Positions 1 through 9,396 are shown, counted from the stretch's first letter. The stretch is 64,000 nt of DNA from Marinobacter mobilis (GCF_900106945.1 NZ_FNNE01000007.1:1-64000), one strand, 5' to 3'. The notes: generated by a model from the sequence alone, not told the origin. Numbers and translations are program-made.

Positions 1-265
1 ACACTGCCGCTTCGCGCAAAAAATCACGCTCCTTCTTCACACGGGCCAGTTCTCGCTTGAGACGGGCAACCTCCTCGTCTCTGGGAGAGCCAGAGCCTTT
101 GAAGGCCTTGTCCGTCTCCTCATCCGCTTCTCTGCGCCAACGGGTCAGTAGGTTGGGATTGATGCCGATCTCCAAAGCTATTTGTCGACAACTCACACCG
201 GGTTGGCGGGTCAAAGCAATGGCTTCGCGTTTGAACTCTGGGCTATATTTTCTGCGTCTGGACAT
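1..265 (-). CDS. IS3-family transposase OrfA, partial
   Basis: The minus strand from ATG 265 encodes MSRRRKYSPEFKREAIAL followed by a helix-turn-helix region (residues about 5-50, containing ALEIGINPNLLTRWRREA) and a Glu/Lys/Arg-rich heptad segment (PRDEEVARLKRELARVKKER) typical of the OrfA leucine zipper. OrfA is the DNA-binding half of the transposase; OrfB with the DDE catalytic core should follow by programmed -1 frameshift but lies outside the window. About 88 codons are visible and the frame is open to the window edge. A purine-rich stretch with AAAGGAG precedes the ATG. Confidence 0.88.
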   Translation of the reverse strand, partial: MSRRRKYSPEFKREAIALTRQPGVSCRQIALEIGINPNLLTRWRREADEETDKAFKGSGSPRDEEVARLKRELARVKKERDFLREAAV

Positions 266-328
266 GAACACTCCTTTGGCACATTGTGCCTCTTTTCAGA
301 AGTGTCCGCAGTAACGGGGTAGAACCCA
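1..328 (-). mobile_element. IS3-family insertion sequence, one end only
   Basis: The element enters from beyond the left edge of the window. Its orfA reads leftward from 265, and upstream of it is a short leader whose likely outer end is near 328, where the minus strand begins 5'-TG, as IS3-family ends do. The exact end is inferred because the opposite terminal repeat and the 3-4 bp target duplication are not in the window. It interrupts a small gene that overlaps the neighbouring integrase gene, so it inserted after the island was established. Confidence 0.75.
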
Positions 329-474
329 TAGGCTTGTAGCTGATTAGGAATACGACACCAAATATTTCTTTCCTCTTTCTTTTGGGACCTCAACAACTCT
401 TGAACGTCGATACCACCATCCCGCTCAAGATCCGCTAGAGACGTCATCAAAACTGCACTAACCTTACGCGTCAC
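329..474 (-). pseudogene. small island gene truncated by IS3 element
   Basis: A GTG start at 474 overlaps the last codons of the integrase gene (stop 464-466), a layout that implies translational coupling. About 49 residues can be read (from VTRKVSAVLM to NIWCRIPNQLQAY) before the frame passes into the IS end near 328; the chimeric frame then stops at 211. The product is hydrophilic and I do not recognise it. It is not an obvious AlpA-type excisionase regulator, although that is what often sits beside P4-type integrases. The missing 3' part may lie beyond the IS copy. Confidence 0.55.
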
Positions 475-1840
475 TTTCAACCTCCTGAGAGCCCATTGTC
501 GAACCAGCCTTGTGAAGCTTAGCAAGGTGAGAGCCAAGCGTATCCCATGCTTCTTTCTTTTCGGGACCATAGCTGTGCCGTTGATAGACCCGCTTCACTT
601 TGTTCTCTTCTGTGTGATTCAGGCAACGCTCTGCTACCTCTGGCATGATTCCCAATGCTGTCATCAAAGTGGCTCCTGTCCGGCGAAGGTCATGGGGCGT
701 CCACTTACCACCTGGTACAATCAATGTCTGTCCACGCGAACTCCTACCCTTATGCGGTTCACGTCCCTCTGGCAACTGTCTGTCGCCGATTTGCTTAGTG
801 ATCGTGCGCGGGCACACCGGACCGGTTAACTTCGAGTTTGGATAACACCACTCTGAGTCGCCAGTGTAGGACTTCAGGTCATGGAACCATCCAAGCGCAA
901 ATTCAGACAATGCAACTTCATGCGGTTTCCCGTTTTTACTGTTTTCAGCAGGGATTGTCCAAAGGGCACGAACAAAATCAATATCGAGCCACCTTGCCTT
1001 AACGAGCTCACCAATACGACAGCATGTAGCCAACATGATCCAGATGGCACTTGAGGTTGAAGGCAACATCTGAGCCGCAGGAACTTGCGTGGCAAGGGCC
1101 TTGATCTCCTCGCGACTCAAGACCCGGTCTCGCTCGACCTCTTTACCGCCAATCTTGGATTTCCTGATACTGGCTGTAGGGTCATGTTCAATGAGATCCC
1201 GATCAACAGCAAACCGAAACATCTGACGAATCAGGCTCAGGGTTAACTTGGCCAGCCGGGTTACCCCCCGATTGAGTTGGGAATCCACAATCTCAATTAC
1301 GTTCCCCTTCTTCACATCTTCAACGGCAAGCTCACCAATCTTGGGGAGGACATCTTTTTCAAAGATCCTACGAACCTCAGCGCCGCCGTCCTTTCGGTTC
1401 TTTAGGTCAATGTCAGCCCAGTGCTCAAAGAGCTCTGATACTGTCTTACGGGCCGCCTGACGAGCTATCTCAGCCTCAGCAGCTTCCCGCTCGGCCTCCA
1501 TCCGCGCCATCTCAGCCTCATGGGCAGCTTTGCGAGCGACCTCCTCTGCATCCAGGTGCTCTTTTAAATCTCGAACACCGCTCTGGTAAAGACGGGATAG
1601 CTCTCCGGCTTTTGTTCTGGCCTCACGCAGGGTCAAACCGTCCTTGCCAGACTGATCATAGTTTCCAATCGGAAGAAAGATTCGGTCGCCGTCAGAATTG
1701 GTGTAACGAAAATAGAACAGCCGGTCGCCGCTTTTCAGGATTCGAGCCATAAAACGCCCGCACCCTCTCGGAGCGTCCTCCGTTAGCCAAACTGATTTAT
1801 CTGGCTTTGAGTTCATCTGCTTGTCTGTAATGGTCCCCAT
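464..1840 (-). CDS. P4-type tyrosine integrase of a tRNA-Pro island
   Basis: Site-specific recombinase of 458 residues from ATG 1840; an in-frame TTG at 1849 and an ATG at 1816 are alternatives. The N-terminus (about 15-95) is an arm-binding domain of the DUF4102 type. Residues 95-135 are an Ala/Glu/Arg-rich helix, about 135-235 the core-binding domain and about 240-430 the catalytic domain. The catalytic set is visible: Arg275 (CCRIGEL), a beta-hairpin lysine near 302-305, His383 and Arg386 (TPHDLRRTGATL), His409 (CLNHTEE) and Tyr419 (RVYQRHSY). It lies next to a tRNA-Pro 3' fragment that matches its expected attachment site. All motifs are intact, so it may be active. Confidence 0.95.
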   Translation of the reverse strand: MGTITDKQMNSKPDKSVWLTEDAPRGCGRFMARILKSGDRLFYFRYTNSDGDRIFLPIGNYDQSGKDGLTLREARTKAGELSRLYQSGVRDLKEHLDAEEVARKAAHEAEMARMEAEREAAEAEIARQAARKTVSELFEHWADIDLKNRKDGGAEVRRIFEKDVLPKIGELAVEDVKKGNVIEIVDSQLNRGVTRLAKLTLSLIRQMFRFAVDRDLIEHDPTASIRKSKIGGKEVERDRVLSREEIKALATQVPAAQMLPSTSSAIWIMLATCCRIGELVKARWLDIDFVRALWTIPAENSKNGKPHEVALSEFALGWFHDLKSYTGDSEWCYPNSKLTGPVCPRTITKQIGDRQLPEGREPHKGRSSRGQTLIVPGGKWTPHDLRRTGATLMTALGIMPEVAERCLNHTEENKVKRVYQRHSYGPEKKEAWDTLGSHLAKLHKAGSTMGSQEVESDA

Positions 1841-1870
1841 CGCACCCAATCCGTATTAACCTGAATTCTC

Positions 1871-1891
1871 GTCACCGTTTGGTCACCGTTT
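1871..1891. repeat. tandem GTCACCGTTT repeats upstream of int
   Basis: Two copies of GTCACCGTTT occur at 1871-1880 and 1882-1891, 11 bp apart and about one helical turn, between the integrase start and the att site. Short direct repeats in this position are commonly arm-type binding sites for integrase or sites for its repressor; that role is an inference. The rest of the 1841-2018 gap shows no coding potential. Confidence 0.5.
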
Positions 1892-2018
1892 CTCGTTCGC
1901 TTAAACTGGATGCTATTGGATTTCCTTGGAAAGCGCAAAACAGAAAAGTCTTTGGTATCAATGGGTAGATGATTTTACTTGGTTTGGATTAGATTGGGCT
2001 GGATGACAATCAATCTTT

Positions 2019-2063
2019 ATGGGGTGCAGGTGGTCGCAGGTTCAAATCCTGCCGTCCCGACCA
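2019..2063 (+). other. att site: 3' fragment of tRNA-Pro(GGG)
   Basis: The 45 bases run from the anticodon loop (ATGGGGTG, anticodon GGG) through the variable loop and a perfect T arm (GCAGG/CCTGC around TTCAAAT) to the 3' acceptor strand CGTCCCG, discriminator A and encoded CCA. The expected 5' acceptor strand CGGGACG and D arm are absent from the preceding 40 bases. This is the direct repeat left by integration into tRNA-Pro; the intact tRNA should lie at the far end of the island, to the left of the window. Confidence 0.85.
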
Positions 2064-2070
2064 TATCCCA

Positions 2071-2110
2071 AAAGAAAGCCCGATACCGAAAGGTTCGGGC
2101 TTTCTTTTTT
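2071..2110 (+). terminator. original tRNA-Pro terminator
   Basis: A 13-bp perfect stem (AAAGAAAGCCCGA with TCGGGCTTTCTTT, loop 11 nt) is followed by a T tract. It lies 8 bases after the tRNA CCA end, so it is probably the ancestral terminator of the interrupted tRNA gene. It can also end leftward transcription of the gene at 2122-2313. Confidence 0.85.
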
Positions 2111-2121
2111 CTCCCCCTCAG

Positions 2122-2313
2122 TCACCGCAAACTGACGATCTTCAGAAGCATCAAACGAACGCTTTCTCTTGAGCGGACATCACCGCACGAAAACTCATCC
2201 ACATGCAGCTCCTGCTCACAAAGCAGACGCCACAGACATTCACTGCTGAGCGTTACGGTAACGCTTTCGGCTCCGGCAAATTCCCTGGCCGGACCAGTTC
2301 TTTGCTGTCTCAT
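2122..2313 (-). CDS. hypothetical protein, second gene of Fur unit
   Basis: A 63-residue protein from ATG 2313, preceded by GAGG seven bases upstream. It starts 9 bp after the stop of the gene at 2323-2760, so the two form one transcript driven by the Fur-box promoter. The sequence has a Val/Thr-rich strand (ESVTVTLSSECLWRLLCEQ) followed by RSRESVRLMLLKIV, a possible helical segment. It contains no signal peptide, membrane segment or metal motif beyond two or three cysteines. I do not recognise the family; ribbon-helix-helix regulators have a similar strand-helix order, but that is only a shape resemblance. Confidence 0.6.
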   Translation of the reverse strand: MRQQRTGPAREFAGAESVTVTLSSECLWRLLCEQELHVDEFSCGDVRSRESVRLMLLKIVSLR

Positions 2314-2322
2314 CGCCGCACC

Positions 2323-2760
2323 TCAATGAATCACGTTGGCTTTTCTCTGATGAGCGCTTGAGCCCGCCAATGCCGGCCAGCTCATATAGTCGCTGAAAAA
2401 GCGCAGGCGTTTCGCCTGATCCCTTAATGTTGCGGCAAATTCCCTGGGAGCATCGTCGTTCAAGCGCTGCAATGCCAGCTCGATAACGGCGTCCGCCAAC
2501 TCAGGATGAGCCAGCTTCTGGAGCACTTCGGCAAGACAGATTGCCGCCAGCACCATCTCAACGACCATGCCAGGCCGAGGCTCACGGAGGGAAGTTGAAG
2601 CGAGATCGAAAGCACAGCCGGCATAGCTGACAACCTGCGGCCAATTCTGACGATCGGAATGATTACCAGCCTCCGCCATCCAGTTAAACCAGAGATCCAT
2701 TTTTTCGCTTTGGCCCAGGGCCGAAAGCTCGTTCAGGTGGGCATGACACAAAAACCGCAT
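2323..2760 (-). CDS. hypothetical protein, first gene of Fur unit
   Basis: A 145-residue helical protein. I chose ATG 2760 because GAGG lies seven bases upstream; an in-frame GTG at 2772 is possible. It begins MRFLCHAHLNEL, has a central Ala/Leu-rich region (about 60-115) that looks like a helical repeat, and lacks a signal peptide. A perfect palindromic Fur box overlaps its promoter, so it is probably induced by iron limitation. Small helical ORFs of this size occur in Fur-controlled operons of pseudomonads (for example the orfX position next to sodM), but I cannot confirm homology. Function unknown. Confidence 0.7.
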   Translation of the reverse strand: MRFLCHAHLNELSALGQSEKMDLWFNWMAEAGNHSDRQNWPQVVSYAGCAFDLASTSLREPRPGMVVEMVLAAICLAEVLQKLAHPELADAVIELALQRLNDDAPREFAATLRDQAKRLRFFSDYMSWPALAGSSAHQRKANVIH

Positions 2761-2780
2761 AGGCGACCTCACTATCCTTA

Positions 2781-2808
2781 ATGATAATCATTATCATCTT
2801 AGCAGCAA
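2781..2808 (-). promoter_or_regulatory. Fur box over promoter of 2760-2122 unit
   Basis: The 17-mer ATGATAATCATTATCAT (2781-2797) is a perfect odd palindrome matching the classic Fur 19-mer core. On the minus strand a -35 TTGCTG (2803-2808), a 16-bp spacer and a -10 TATCAT (2781-2786) place the box on the -10 element. Bound Fur-Fe(II) would block this promoter. Confidence 0.85.
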
Positions 2809-2940
2809 TTGAAGCCATCGCAAGAATTTTAGACAACACAGCAAACATTTCAGGGCGAATCACCCTGCCCTCATGCCGGGCGGACCATGCCAATATGGCC
2901 GCCCAACACCTCAAGAGAAAGCGTCGCAGTCAGAGCCCGT

Positions 2941-4416
2941 TCAGAATAGCTCTGCATTCAGCCATAGGTGGGTCAGTATTGAGGCCCCATAGCCAAGCAC
3001 AATCACCGGCGTCCAACGCAGGTGCGTCATCATGGTGTAATACCCTCGGGCCTGCCCCATCAGCGCCACCCCTGCGGCAGAGCCGATGGACAGCATGGAA
3101 CCACCTACACCCGCGGTTAGCGTCACCAGCAGCCATTGCCCATGAGACATCTCCGGCTCCATGGAGAGCACTGCAAACATCACTGGAATGTTATCAACAA
3201 TGGCGGACAAAACCCCAACCGCCACGTTAGCCGCGGTCTGGTTCCAGTTGGTGTACAACAAGGTGGAGACCTCACTGAGATAGCCGATGTAGCCCAGGCC
3301 GCCCACACACAGCACGACACCATAGAAGAACAGCAACGTATCCCACTCCGCCCGGGCAATGGGGCTGAAGATGTCGAAGGGAATGGCATTATCCAGGCGG
3401 GCCAGCAGACGCTCATTCTGCTCCTTAGCAGCCCACGCTCGTTCCTTAGCGACATTACGCTCGAAACTGATGCGCAGGTAGTACCCAAAGACCTGCAGGT
3501 AACCCAGCCCCATCATCATCCCGACAACCGCTGGCAGGTGCAGGAAGTTGTGTCCCAGTACCGCCGTAGTAATCGTCAGCAGGAACAGCACCACCGTGCG
3601 GCGAGCGCCCCGCTTCATGATGACCTTTTCCGTTGCCTTTTCGGGCGGCTCATTGGGAATAAAGAAGTGCATAATGGCTGCTGGAACCAGGAAGTTCACC
3701 AACGAAGGCACGAACAGTGCAAAGAACTCGGTAAAGTCAACGACCCCCTTCTGCCAGACCATCAGTGTGGTTATATCGCCAAACGGCGAGAAAGCACCAC
3801 CAGCATTCGCGGCCACCACGATATTGATACAGGCCATCCCGATAAAACGGGGACTGTTCTCGCCGACCTTCATGACCACAGCACACATCAGCAAGGCGGT
3901 CGTCAGGTTGTCGGCCACCGGCGATATCAGGAACGCCAGGATCCCGGTAATCCAGAACAGACCCGCGTAGCTGAACCCCTTGTTCACCAGCCAGGCCCGC
4001 AACGCATCGAATAACTGTCGCTCTTCCATCGCGTTGATGTAGGTCATGGCGACCAGCAGGAACAACAACAGCTCGGAATACTCCAGCAGGTTGTGCCCAA
4101 GCGCCTCGTTCGCACTTTCACTGTCACCATTGGCCGCAGCCAGGCCAGCTACCAGAAACCAGATGATGCCTGCGGCCAACAGAACCGGCTTGGACTTACG
4201 CATATGCAGCTTTTCTTCGAGCATCACAAAGGCATAGGCCAGAACAAAAATCGCGACGGCCAGGTAACCAATGGGATGGCTGGTCATGTTCAAGCCGCCA
4301 GCCCCGGCAGCATGGGCCATAGAAGCCCCTGCCAGTAGCAACAGGCTCAACGCCGAAAAGAGCGCCGCGTACACACGGCGATGTCTTGATTGATGATTCG
4401 AATTACTGGTTGGCAT
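2941..4416 (-). CDS. nhaD: Na+/H+ antiporter NhaD
   Basis: A 491-residue inner-membrane antiporter of the NhaD (ion transporter superfamily) family that exchanges Na+ or Li+ for protons. I chose ATG 4416 because GAGG lies eight bases upstream; the frame extends 24 codons further without one. A hydrophobic leader (about 15-40) is followed by roughly 11-13 membrane segments. Conserved polar stretches typical of NhaD are visible: ISPVADNLTTALLM, AANAGGAFSPFGDITTLMVW and SAIVDNIPVMFAVL. The middle loop (about 350-380) is charged. It stands alone, between the Fur unit and the ihfA-merR terminator. It fits life in saline, possibly alkaline, water. Confidence 0.95.
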   Translation of the reverse strand: MPTSNSNHQSRHRRVYAALFSALSLLLLAGASMAHAAGAGGLNMTSHPIGYLAVAIFVLAYAFVMLEEKLHMRKSKPVLLAAGIIWFLVAGLAAANGDSESANEALGHNLLEYSELLLFLLVAMTYINAMEERQLFDALRAWLVNKGFSYAGLFWITGILAFLISPVADNLTTALLMCAVVMKVGENSPRFIGMACINIVVAANAGGAFSPFGDITTLMVWQKGVVDFTEFFALFVPSLVNFLVPAAIMHFFIPNEPPEKATEKVIMKRGARRTVVLFLLTITTAVLGHNFLHLPAVVGMMMGLGYLQVFGYYLRISFERNVAKERAWAAKEQNERLLARLDNAIPFDIFSPIARAEWDTLLFFYGVVLCVGGLGYIGYLSEVSTLLYTNWNQTAANVAVGVLSAIVDNIPVMFAVLSMEPEMSHGQWLLVTLTAGVGGSMLSIGSAAGVALMGQARGYYTMMTHLRWTPVIVLGYGASILTHLWLNAELF

Positions 4417-4485
4417 GCATGGAACCTCACCGGAAGCAGTAGGTAGTTGGAAGGGATAATGCTTGTTCAGGACGGGCGTGCCAGG

Positions 4486-4519
4486 CACAAAAAAGCCGAA
4501 GTCATGAGCTTCGGCTTTT
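4486..4519 (-). terminator. terminator of thrS-to-merR operon
   Basis: An 11-bp stem, AAAAGCCGAAG (4491-4501) with CTTCGGCTTTT (4509-4519) and a 7-nt loop, is followed on the minus strand by a T tract. It lies 17 bp past the merR-type gene stop and ends the long translation operon. Confidence 0.9.
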
Positions 4520-4535
4520 TATTTCAGCACTGCCA

Positions 4536-4901
4536 TCATTTGATGGGGGCACCCAGAACCTCCAGGACTTCTTCCAGCTCGGTGATCATCTGACGGATCA
4601 GCTGCTTGTACTGGGAGGTATCGTCTTTCACTTCATGACTGCTGAGCTTCTGCTTGGCGCCACCGATGGTGTAGCCCTGATCGTACAGCAAGCTTCGAAT
4701 CTGACGAATGGTAATCACGTCGGAACGCTGGTAGTAACGGCGATTACCACGACGTTTGACCGGCGACAGCTGCGGAAACTCCTGCTCCCAGTACCGTAAC
4801 ACGTGCGCTTTTACCGCACACAGCTCGGCCACTTCACCTATGGTGAAATAGCGCTTGCCCGGGATGACGGGAAGTTCGTTGTTATGACTGGGTTCCAGCA
4901 T
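4536..4901 (-). CDS. MerR-family regulator downstream of ihfA
   Basis: A 121-residue DNA-binding protein. Residues about 17-85 form the MerR winged helix ([25 protein letters not shown], then [21 protein letters not shown]), followed by a short C-terminal helix instead of a long effector domain. There are no cysteine metal sites. Its start overlaps the end of ihfA by 20 bp, so translation is coupled. The same ihfA-merR pair is conserved in pseudomonads, where its target is not well known. Effector unknown. Confidence 0.9.
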   Translation of the reverse strand: MLEPSHNNELPVIPGKRYFTIGEVAELCAVKAHVLRYWEQEFPQLSPVKRRGNRRYYQRSDVITIRQIRSLLYDQGYTIGGAKQKLSSHEVKDDTSQYKQLIRQMITELEEVLEVLGAPIK

Positions 4902-5184
4902 ACGCTTCTACTTTCTGCTTCAGTTTCTGGCCCGGGCGGAACGTCACAACACGACGTGCGCTGATCGGGATTTCTTCACCGGTCTTGGGGTTTCGTCCCG
5001 GCCGCTGCTTTTTGTCGCGCAGGTCAAAGTTGCCGAATCCCGACAATTTGACCTGTTCGTTGTGGCTGAGTGCGCCCCTGATCTCATCGAAAAAAGCTTC
5101 TACCATTTCCTTGGCTTCACGCTTGTTGAGACCTAATTCCTCATACAGGCGCTCTGCCATTTCCGCTTTCGTCAACGCTGCCAT
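4882..5184 (-). CDS. ihfA: integration host factor alpha subunit
   Basis: A 100-residue nucleoid protein that pairs with IHF-beta to bend DNA in recombination, replication and sigma-54 promoters. The family signature is clear: [31 protein letters not shown], then [24 protein letters not shown] with the intercalating proline in the beta arm. Length is that of the E. coli protein (99). It follows pheT by 4 bp and overlaps the merR-type gene, the classical pheST-ihfA order. In E. coli IHF autoregulates from a site in this operon; none was looked for in detail here. Confidence 0.97.
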   Translation of the reverse strand: MAALTKAEMAERLYEELGLNKREAKEMVEAFFDEIRGALSHNEQVKLSGFGNFDLRDKKQRPGRNPKTGEEIPISARRVVTFRPGQKLKQKVEAYAGTQS

Positions 5185-5188
5185 TCAA

Positions 5189-7561
5189 TCAGCTCCTCAG
5201 TGTCGCCCCCAACTCTTCCTTCAGTGCGCCAATCACGCCGTCGAAGAGTCCGTGCACTTCATCTTCGTTGAGTGTTCGTTCCGGATGCTGCCAGAACAGG
5301 CTCAAAGCCAGGCTACGGTTGCCCTCACCCAGGCTTTCGCCCTCATAAACATCAAACGCACGCACCGACGTGAGATTCTCTCCCGCCGTATTCCTGACGA
5401 CACGTTCTACATCCGCAAAAGCCGTCTCATTGCCGATAATAATAGCCAAATCCCGGCGAACTTCAGGGAATTTTGAAATTACTTTGAAATTAGGCACATA
5501 ACCGGTAACGACTGGATTCAAGAATAGCTCAAACATCAGAATCGTGCCATTAAGTTCCAGTTTTTTCTGCACTTGCGGGTGCAATGCCCCAAGCCAGCCG
5601 ACTGACTGGCCATCCAGCACCAGCTCGGCCGTCTGCCCCGGGTGCAGCGCCGGATGACTGCCACGACGGAACTCAACATTAACACCAAGCATCTGGAACA
5701 GCGCCTCAAGCTCGCCCTTAACGTCGAAGAAGTCGGCTTCGCGGCGACCGTTCAGCCAGTTTTCCGGCACCTGGGGCCCGGCAACTACGCCGCTTAGCAT
5801 CGGACGCTGCTCAATCTCACCGTCCCGACGCACGAAACGCAGGCCAGTCTCAAACAGACGGACTCGCGGTTGCTGGCGATTCTGGTTGTAAGCCACCGTC
5901 TTCAACAAGCCGCTCCACAGGGTGGTGCGCATGACTGACAGGTCCGCTGAAATCGGGTTAGCCAGCTCGATGCCCTCTTCATCGGGAGAGACCAGGGCCT
6001 GTACCTTCGGGTCAACGAAGCTGTAGGTAATCGCTTCCTGGTAGCCGCGGGATACAAAGAAACTCTGTACCGCCGACAGCGGACGGGTCGCCTCGGGCGT
6101 CGCCGTCAGCCCCAGGGAGCCCATCGGCTCAGTGACTGGCAGATTGTTATAGCCAAAAATACGACCCACTTCCTCGATCAGGTCTTCCTCAATGGCCAGA
6201 TCCGGTCGGAAGCTGGGCACACGCACCTGCCAGCCATTCTTTAGAAGCTTGTCGATGTGCAAACCCAGTCGCGAGAGAATCTCCTCAACAGTTGTGCGAT
6301 CAATCTGCAGCCCCAACACATCGGCCAGACGCTGCTCACGCAGATCAATCAGCAACTCGTCCGGCATTTCGGCCTCGTTGACAACCTCAATAATTTCGCC
6401 GGGCTCGCCACCCACGATATCCATCAACAGCGCCGTTGCCCGCTCCATGGCATCCCGTGCCAGGTTATAGTCAACGCCCCGCTCAAAGCGGTGAGAGGCG
6501 TCGGTGTGCAGACCGAAAGCACGAGCTTTACCCGCCAGGGTAATGGCATCGAAATAAGCCGCTTCGAGGATCAGGCTACGGGTGTTCTCGCTGACGCCAG
6601 AGTGCTCACCGCCCATGATGCCCGCCATGGCGATCGCCTTCTCGTGATCGGCAATCACCAGCGTGCCCTCATCCAGAGTCACTTCCTGGCCATCCAGAAG
6701 TACCAGTTTTTCACCGGCCTCCGCCATCCGTACCACAATGCCACCCTTGATCTCCTCGCGATCAAACGCGTGCATCGGCTGGCCCTGCTCGAGCATGACG
6801 TAGTTGGTCACGTCCACCGCTGGGTCAATGGAACGGATGCCACTGCGGCGCAGCTTCTCCTGCATCCACAACGGCGTACCCACACTCAGATCGACGTTGC
6901 TCAGCACCCGCGCCAGGTAACGCGGACAGCCTTCCGGAGCGCGCACCTCAACCTCGACGCGCTCACTGGTTGTCGCAGCCACTGGCTCGATTTCCGGACC
7001 TTCAACCGGCTGACTGTTCAGAACCCCCACTTCCCGGGCAATACCACGAATGGACAGACAGTCGGAACGGTTCGGGGTCAGGTCTACGTCGATGGAAACG
7101 TCATCCAGCTTCAGGTAATCCCGCAGACTTTCGCCGGTAGGTGCATCTGCCGCGAGCTCCATCAGCCCCTCATGGCTATCAGACAGGCCCAGCTCCGATT
7201 CGGAACACAACATGCCAAACGAAGGCTGGCCGCGGAGTTTCGCTTTCTTGATCTTGAAGTCACCAGGCAACACCGCACCCACGACCGCAAATGGCACCTT
7301 GAGACCTTCACGCACATTGGGTGCGCCACACACGACCTGCACGACTTCTTCGCCACCGGCAACCTGGCACACCCGCAGCTTATCGGCATCCGGATGGGGA
7401 ACTACGGCCACCACCTCGCCGACGATAACGCCGGTAAAACGCCCAGCCACCGGCTCAAAGCCATCGACTTCCAGACCCGCCATGGTGATCTGGTCCACCA
7501 GTGCCTGTGTATCGATTGCAGGATTGACCCATTCCCGTAGCCACTGTTCACTGAATTTCAT
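5189..7561 (-). CDS. pheT: phenylalanyl-tRNA synthetase beta subunit
   Basis: A 790-residue subunit of the alpha2-beta2 enzyme that charges tRNA-Phe. The N-terminus (about 40-150) is the tRNA-binding OB domain (VGEVVAVVPHPDADKLRVCQV). It is followed by the B3/B4 editing domain, the B5 domain (about 400-475), a catalytic-like core, and the C-terminal ferredoxin-fold anticodon domain (from about 695, SKFPEVRRDLAIII). The length matches the E. coli protein (795). It is read 60 bp after pheS and 4 bp before ihfA. Confidence 0.97.
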   Translation of the reverse strand: MKFSEQWLREWVNPAIDTQALVDQITMAGLEVDGFEPVAGRFTGVIVGEVVAVVPHPDADKLRVCQVAGGEEVVQVVCGAPNVREGLKVPFAVVGAVLPGDFKIKKAKLRGQPSFGMLCSESELGLSDSHEGLMELAADAPTGESLRDYLKLDDVSIDVDLTPNRSDCLSIRGIAREVGVLNSQPVEGPEIEPVAATTSERVEVEVRAPEGCPRYLARVLSNVDLSVGTPLWMQEKLRRSGIRSIDPAVDVTNYVMLEQGQPMHAFDREEIKGGIVVRMAEAGEKLVLLDGQEVTLDEGTLVIADHEKAIAMAGIMGGEHSGVSENTRSLILEAAYFDAITLAGKARAFGLHTDASHRFERGVDYNLARDAMERATALLMDIVGGEPGEIIEVVNEAEMPDELLIDLREQRLADVLGLQIDRTTVEEILSRLGLHIDKLLKNGWQVRVPSFRPDLAIEEDLIEEVGRIFGYNNLPVTEPMGSLGLTATPEATRPLSAVQSFFVSRGYQEAITYSFVDPKVQALVSPDEEGIELANPISADLSVMRTTLWSGLLKTVAYNQNRQQPRVRLFETGLRFVRRDGEIEQRPMLSGVVAGPQVPENWLNGRREADFFDVKGELEALFQMLGVNVEFRRGSHPALHPGQTAELVLDGQSVGWLGALHPQVQKKLELNGTILMFELFLNPVVTGYVPNFKVISKFPEVRRDLAIIIGNETAFADVERVVRNTAGENLTSVRAFDVYEGESLGEGNRSLALSLFWQHPERTLNEDEVHGLFDGVIGALKEELGATLRS

Positions 7562-7621
7562 GTTGTATGCCTTGTTCTGATGCCGGTTTGCGGTATTGAC
7601 TCGATTCGATGGTGTTCGCTG

Positions 7622-8791
<1,170 letters not shown>

Positions 8792-8818
8792 TCAGCAATC
8801 GCTGAAAGAGCTAAGCGA

Positions 8819-9172
8819 TCACAAAGACGCTTTGGCCTTCTCAACAACAGCAGCAAATGCCTGCTGTTCGTTCATGGCCAGATCGGCCAGAACCTTACGA
8901 TCGATTTCAACGTTAGCCTTCTTCAGACCAGCGATCAGACGGCTGTAAGACAGACCATTGGCACGGGCGCCAGCATTGATACGGGCAATCCACAGTGCAC
9001 GGAACTGACGCTTGCGGTTGCGACGGTCACGGTAAGCGTACTGACCCGCTTTGATAACCGCCTGCTTGGCAACACGGAACACACGGCTACGAGCACCGTA
9101 GTAACCTTTGGCCTGATTCAGAATCTTCTTGTGACGACGGCGTGCAACCACACCACGTTTTACGCGAGGCAT
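8819..9172 (-). CDS. rplT: 50S ribosomal protein L20
   Basis: A 117-residue, strongly basic protein that begins [20 protein letters not shown], the L20 signature. It is an early assembly protein of the 50S subunit that binds 23S rRNA. It lies 32 bp after rpmI in the infC-rpmI-rplT operon. In E. coli L20 also represses this operon by binding leader RNA; the hairpin between infC and rpmI here is a possible site, but the E. coli pseudoknot was not identified. Confidence 0.98.
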   Translation of the reverse strand: MPRVKRGVVARRRHKKILNQAKGYYGARSRVFRVAKQAVIKAGQYAYRDRRNRKRQFRALWIARINAGARANGLSYSRLIAGLKKANVEIDRKVLADLAMNEQQAFAAVVEKAKASL

Positions 9173-9204
9173 ATTCTATATCCTTCTGTTAAACCAGTGG
9201 GCGA

Positions 9205-9396
9205 TTACTGCCCGATCATACGCTTGATGGAAGCCACATCGGCCTTGGCAATCAGCTTGGTACCACGGAGCTGACGCTTACGCTTGGGGCTCTTCTTGGT
9301 CAGAATATGACTGGTGAAGGACTGCTTATGCTTGAAGCCTTTGGCGGTTTTCTTAAACCGCTTGGCGGCCCCGCTTTTGGTTTTCATCTTGGACAT
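9205..9396 (-). CDS. rpmI: 50S ribosomal protein L35
   Basis: A 63-residue Lys/Arg-rich protein ([20 protein letters not shown]) that matches L35 throughout, including the C-terminal [17 protein letters not shown]. It belongs to the large ribosomal subunit. It lies between infC (95 bp upstream, with a GC-rich hairpin between) and rplT. Confidence 0.98.
   Translation of the reverse strand: MSKMKTKSGAAKRFKKTAKGFKHKQSFTSHILTKKSPKRKRQLRGTKLIAKADVASIKRMIGQ

Noticed and set aside
1987..2063. complete tRNA-Pro gene
   Set aside because: The 5' acceptor strand and D arm that would pair with CGTCCCG are missing; only the 3' 45 bases match.
2684..2914. 76-codon minus-strand frame over the Fur box
   Set aside because: It would start upstream of the promoter and overlaps the better-supported gene 2323-2760 in another frame.
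2781..3230. plus-strand frame starting in the Fur box
   Set aside because: It covers the Fur site and the 3' end of nhaD on the wrong strand, with no ribosome site or domain.
6257..7540. 427-codon plus-strand frame
   Set aside because: It is the antisense shadow of pheT, whose domains are all present on the minus strand.
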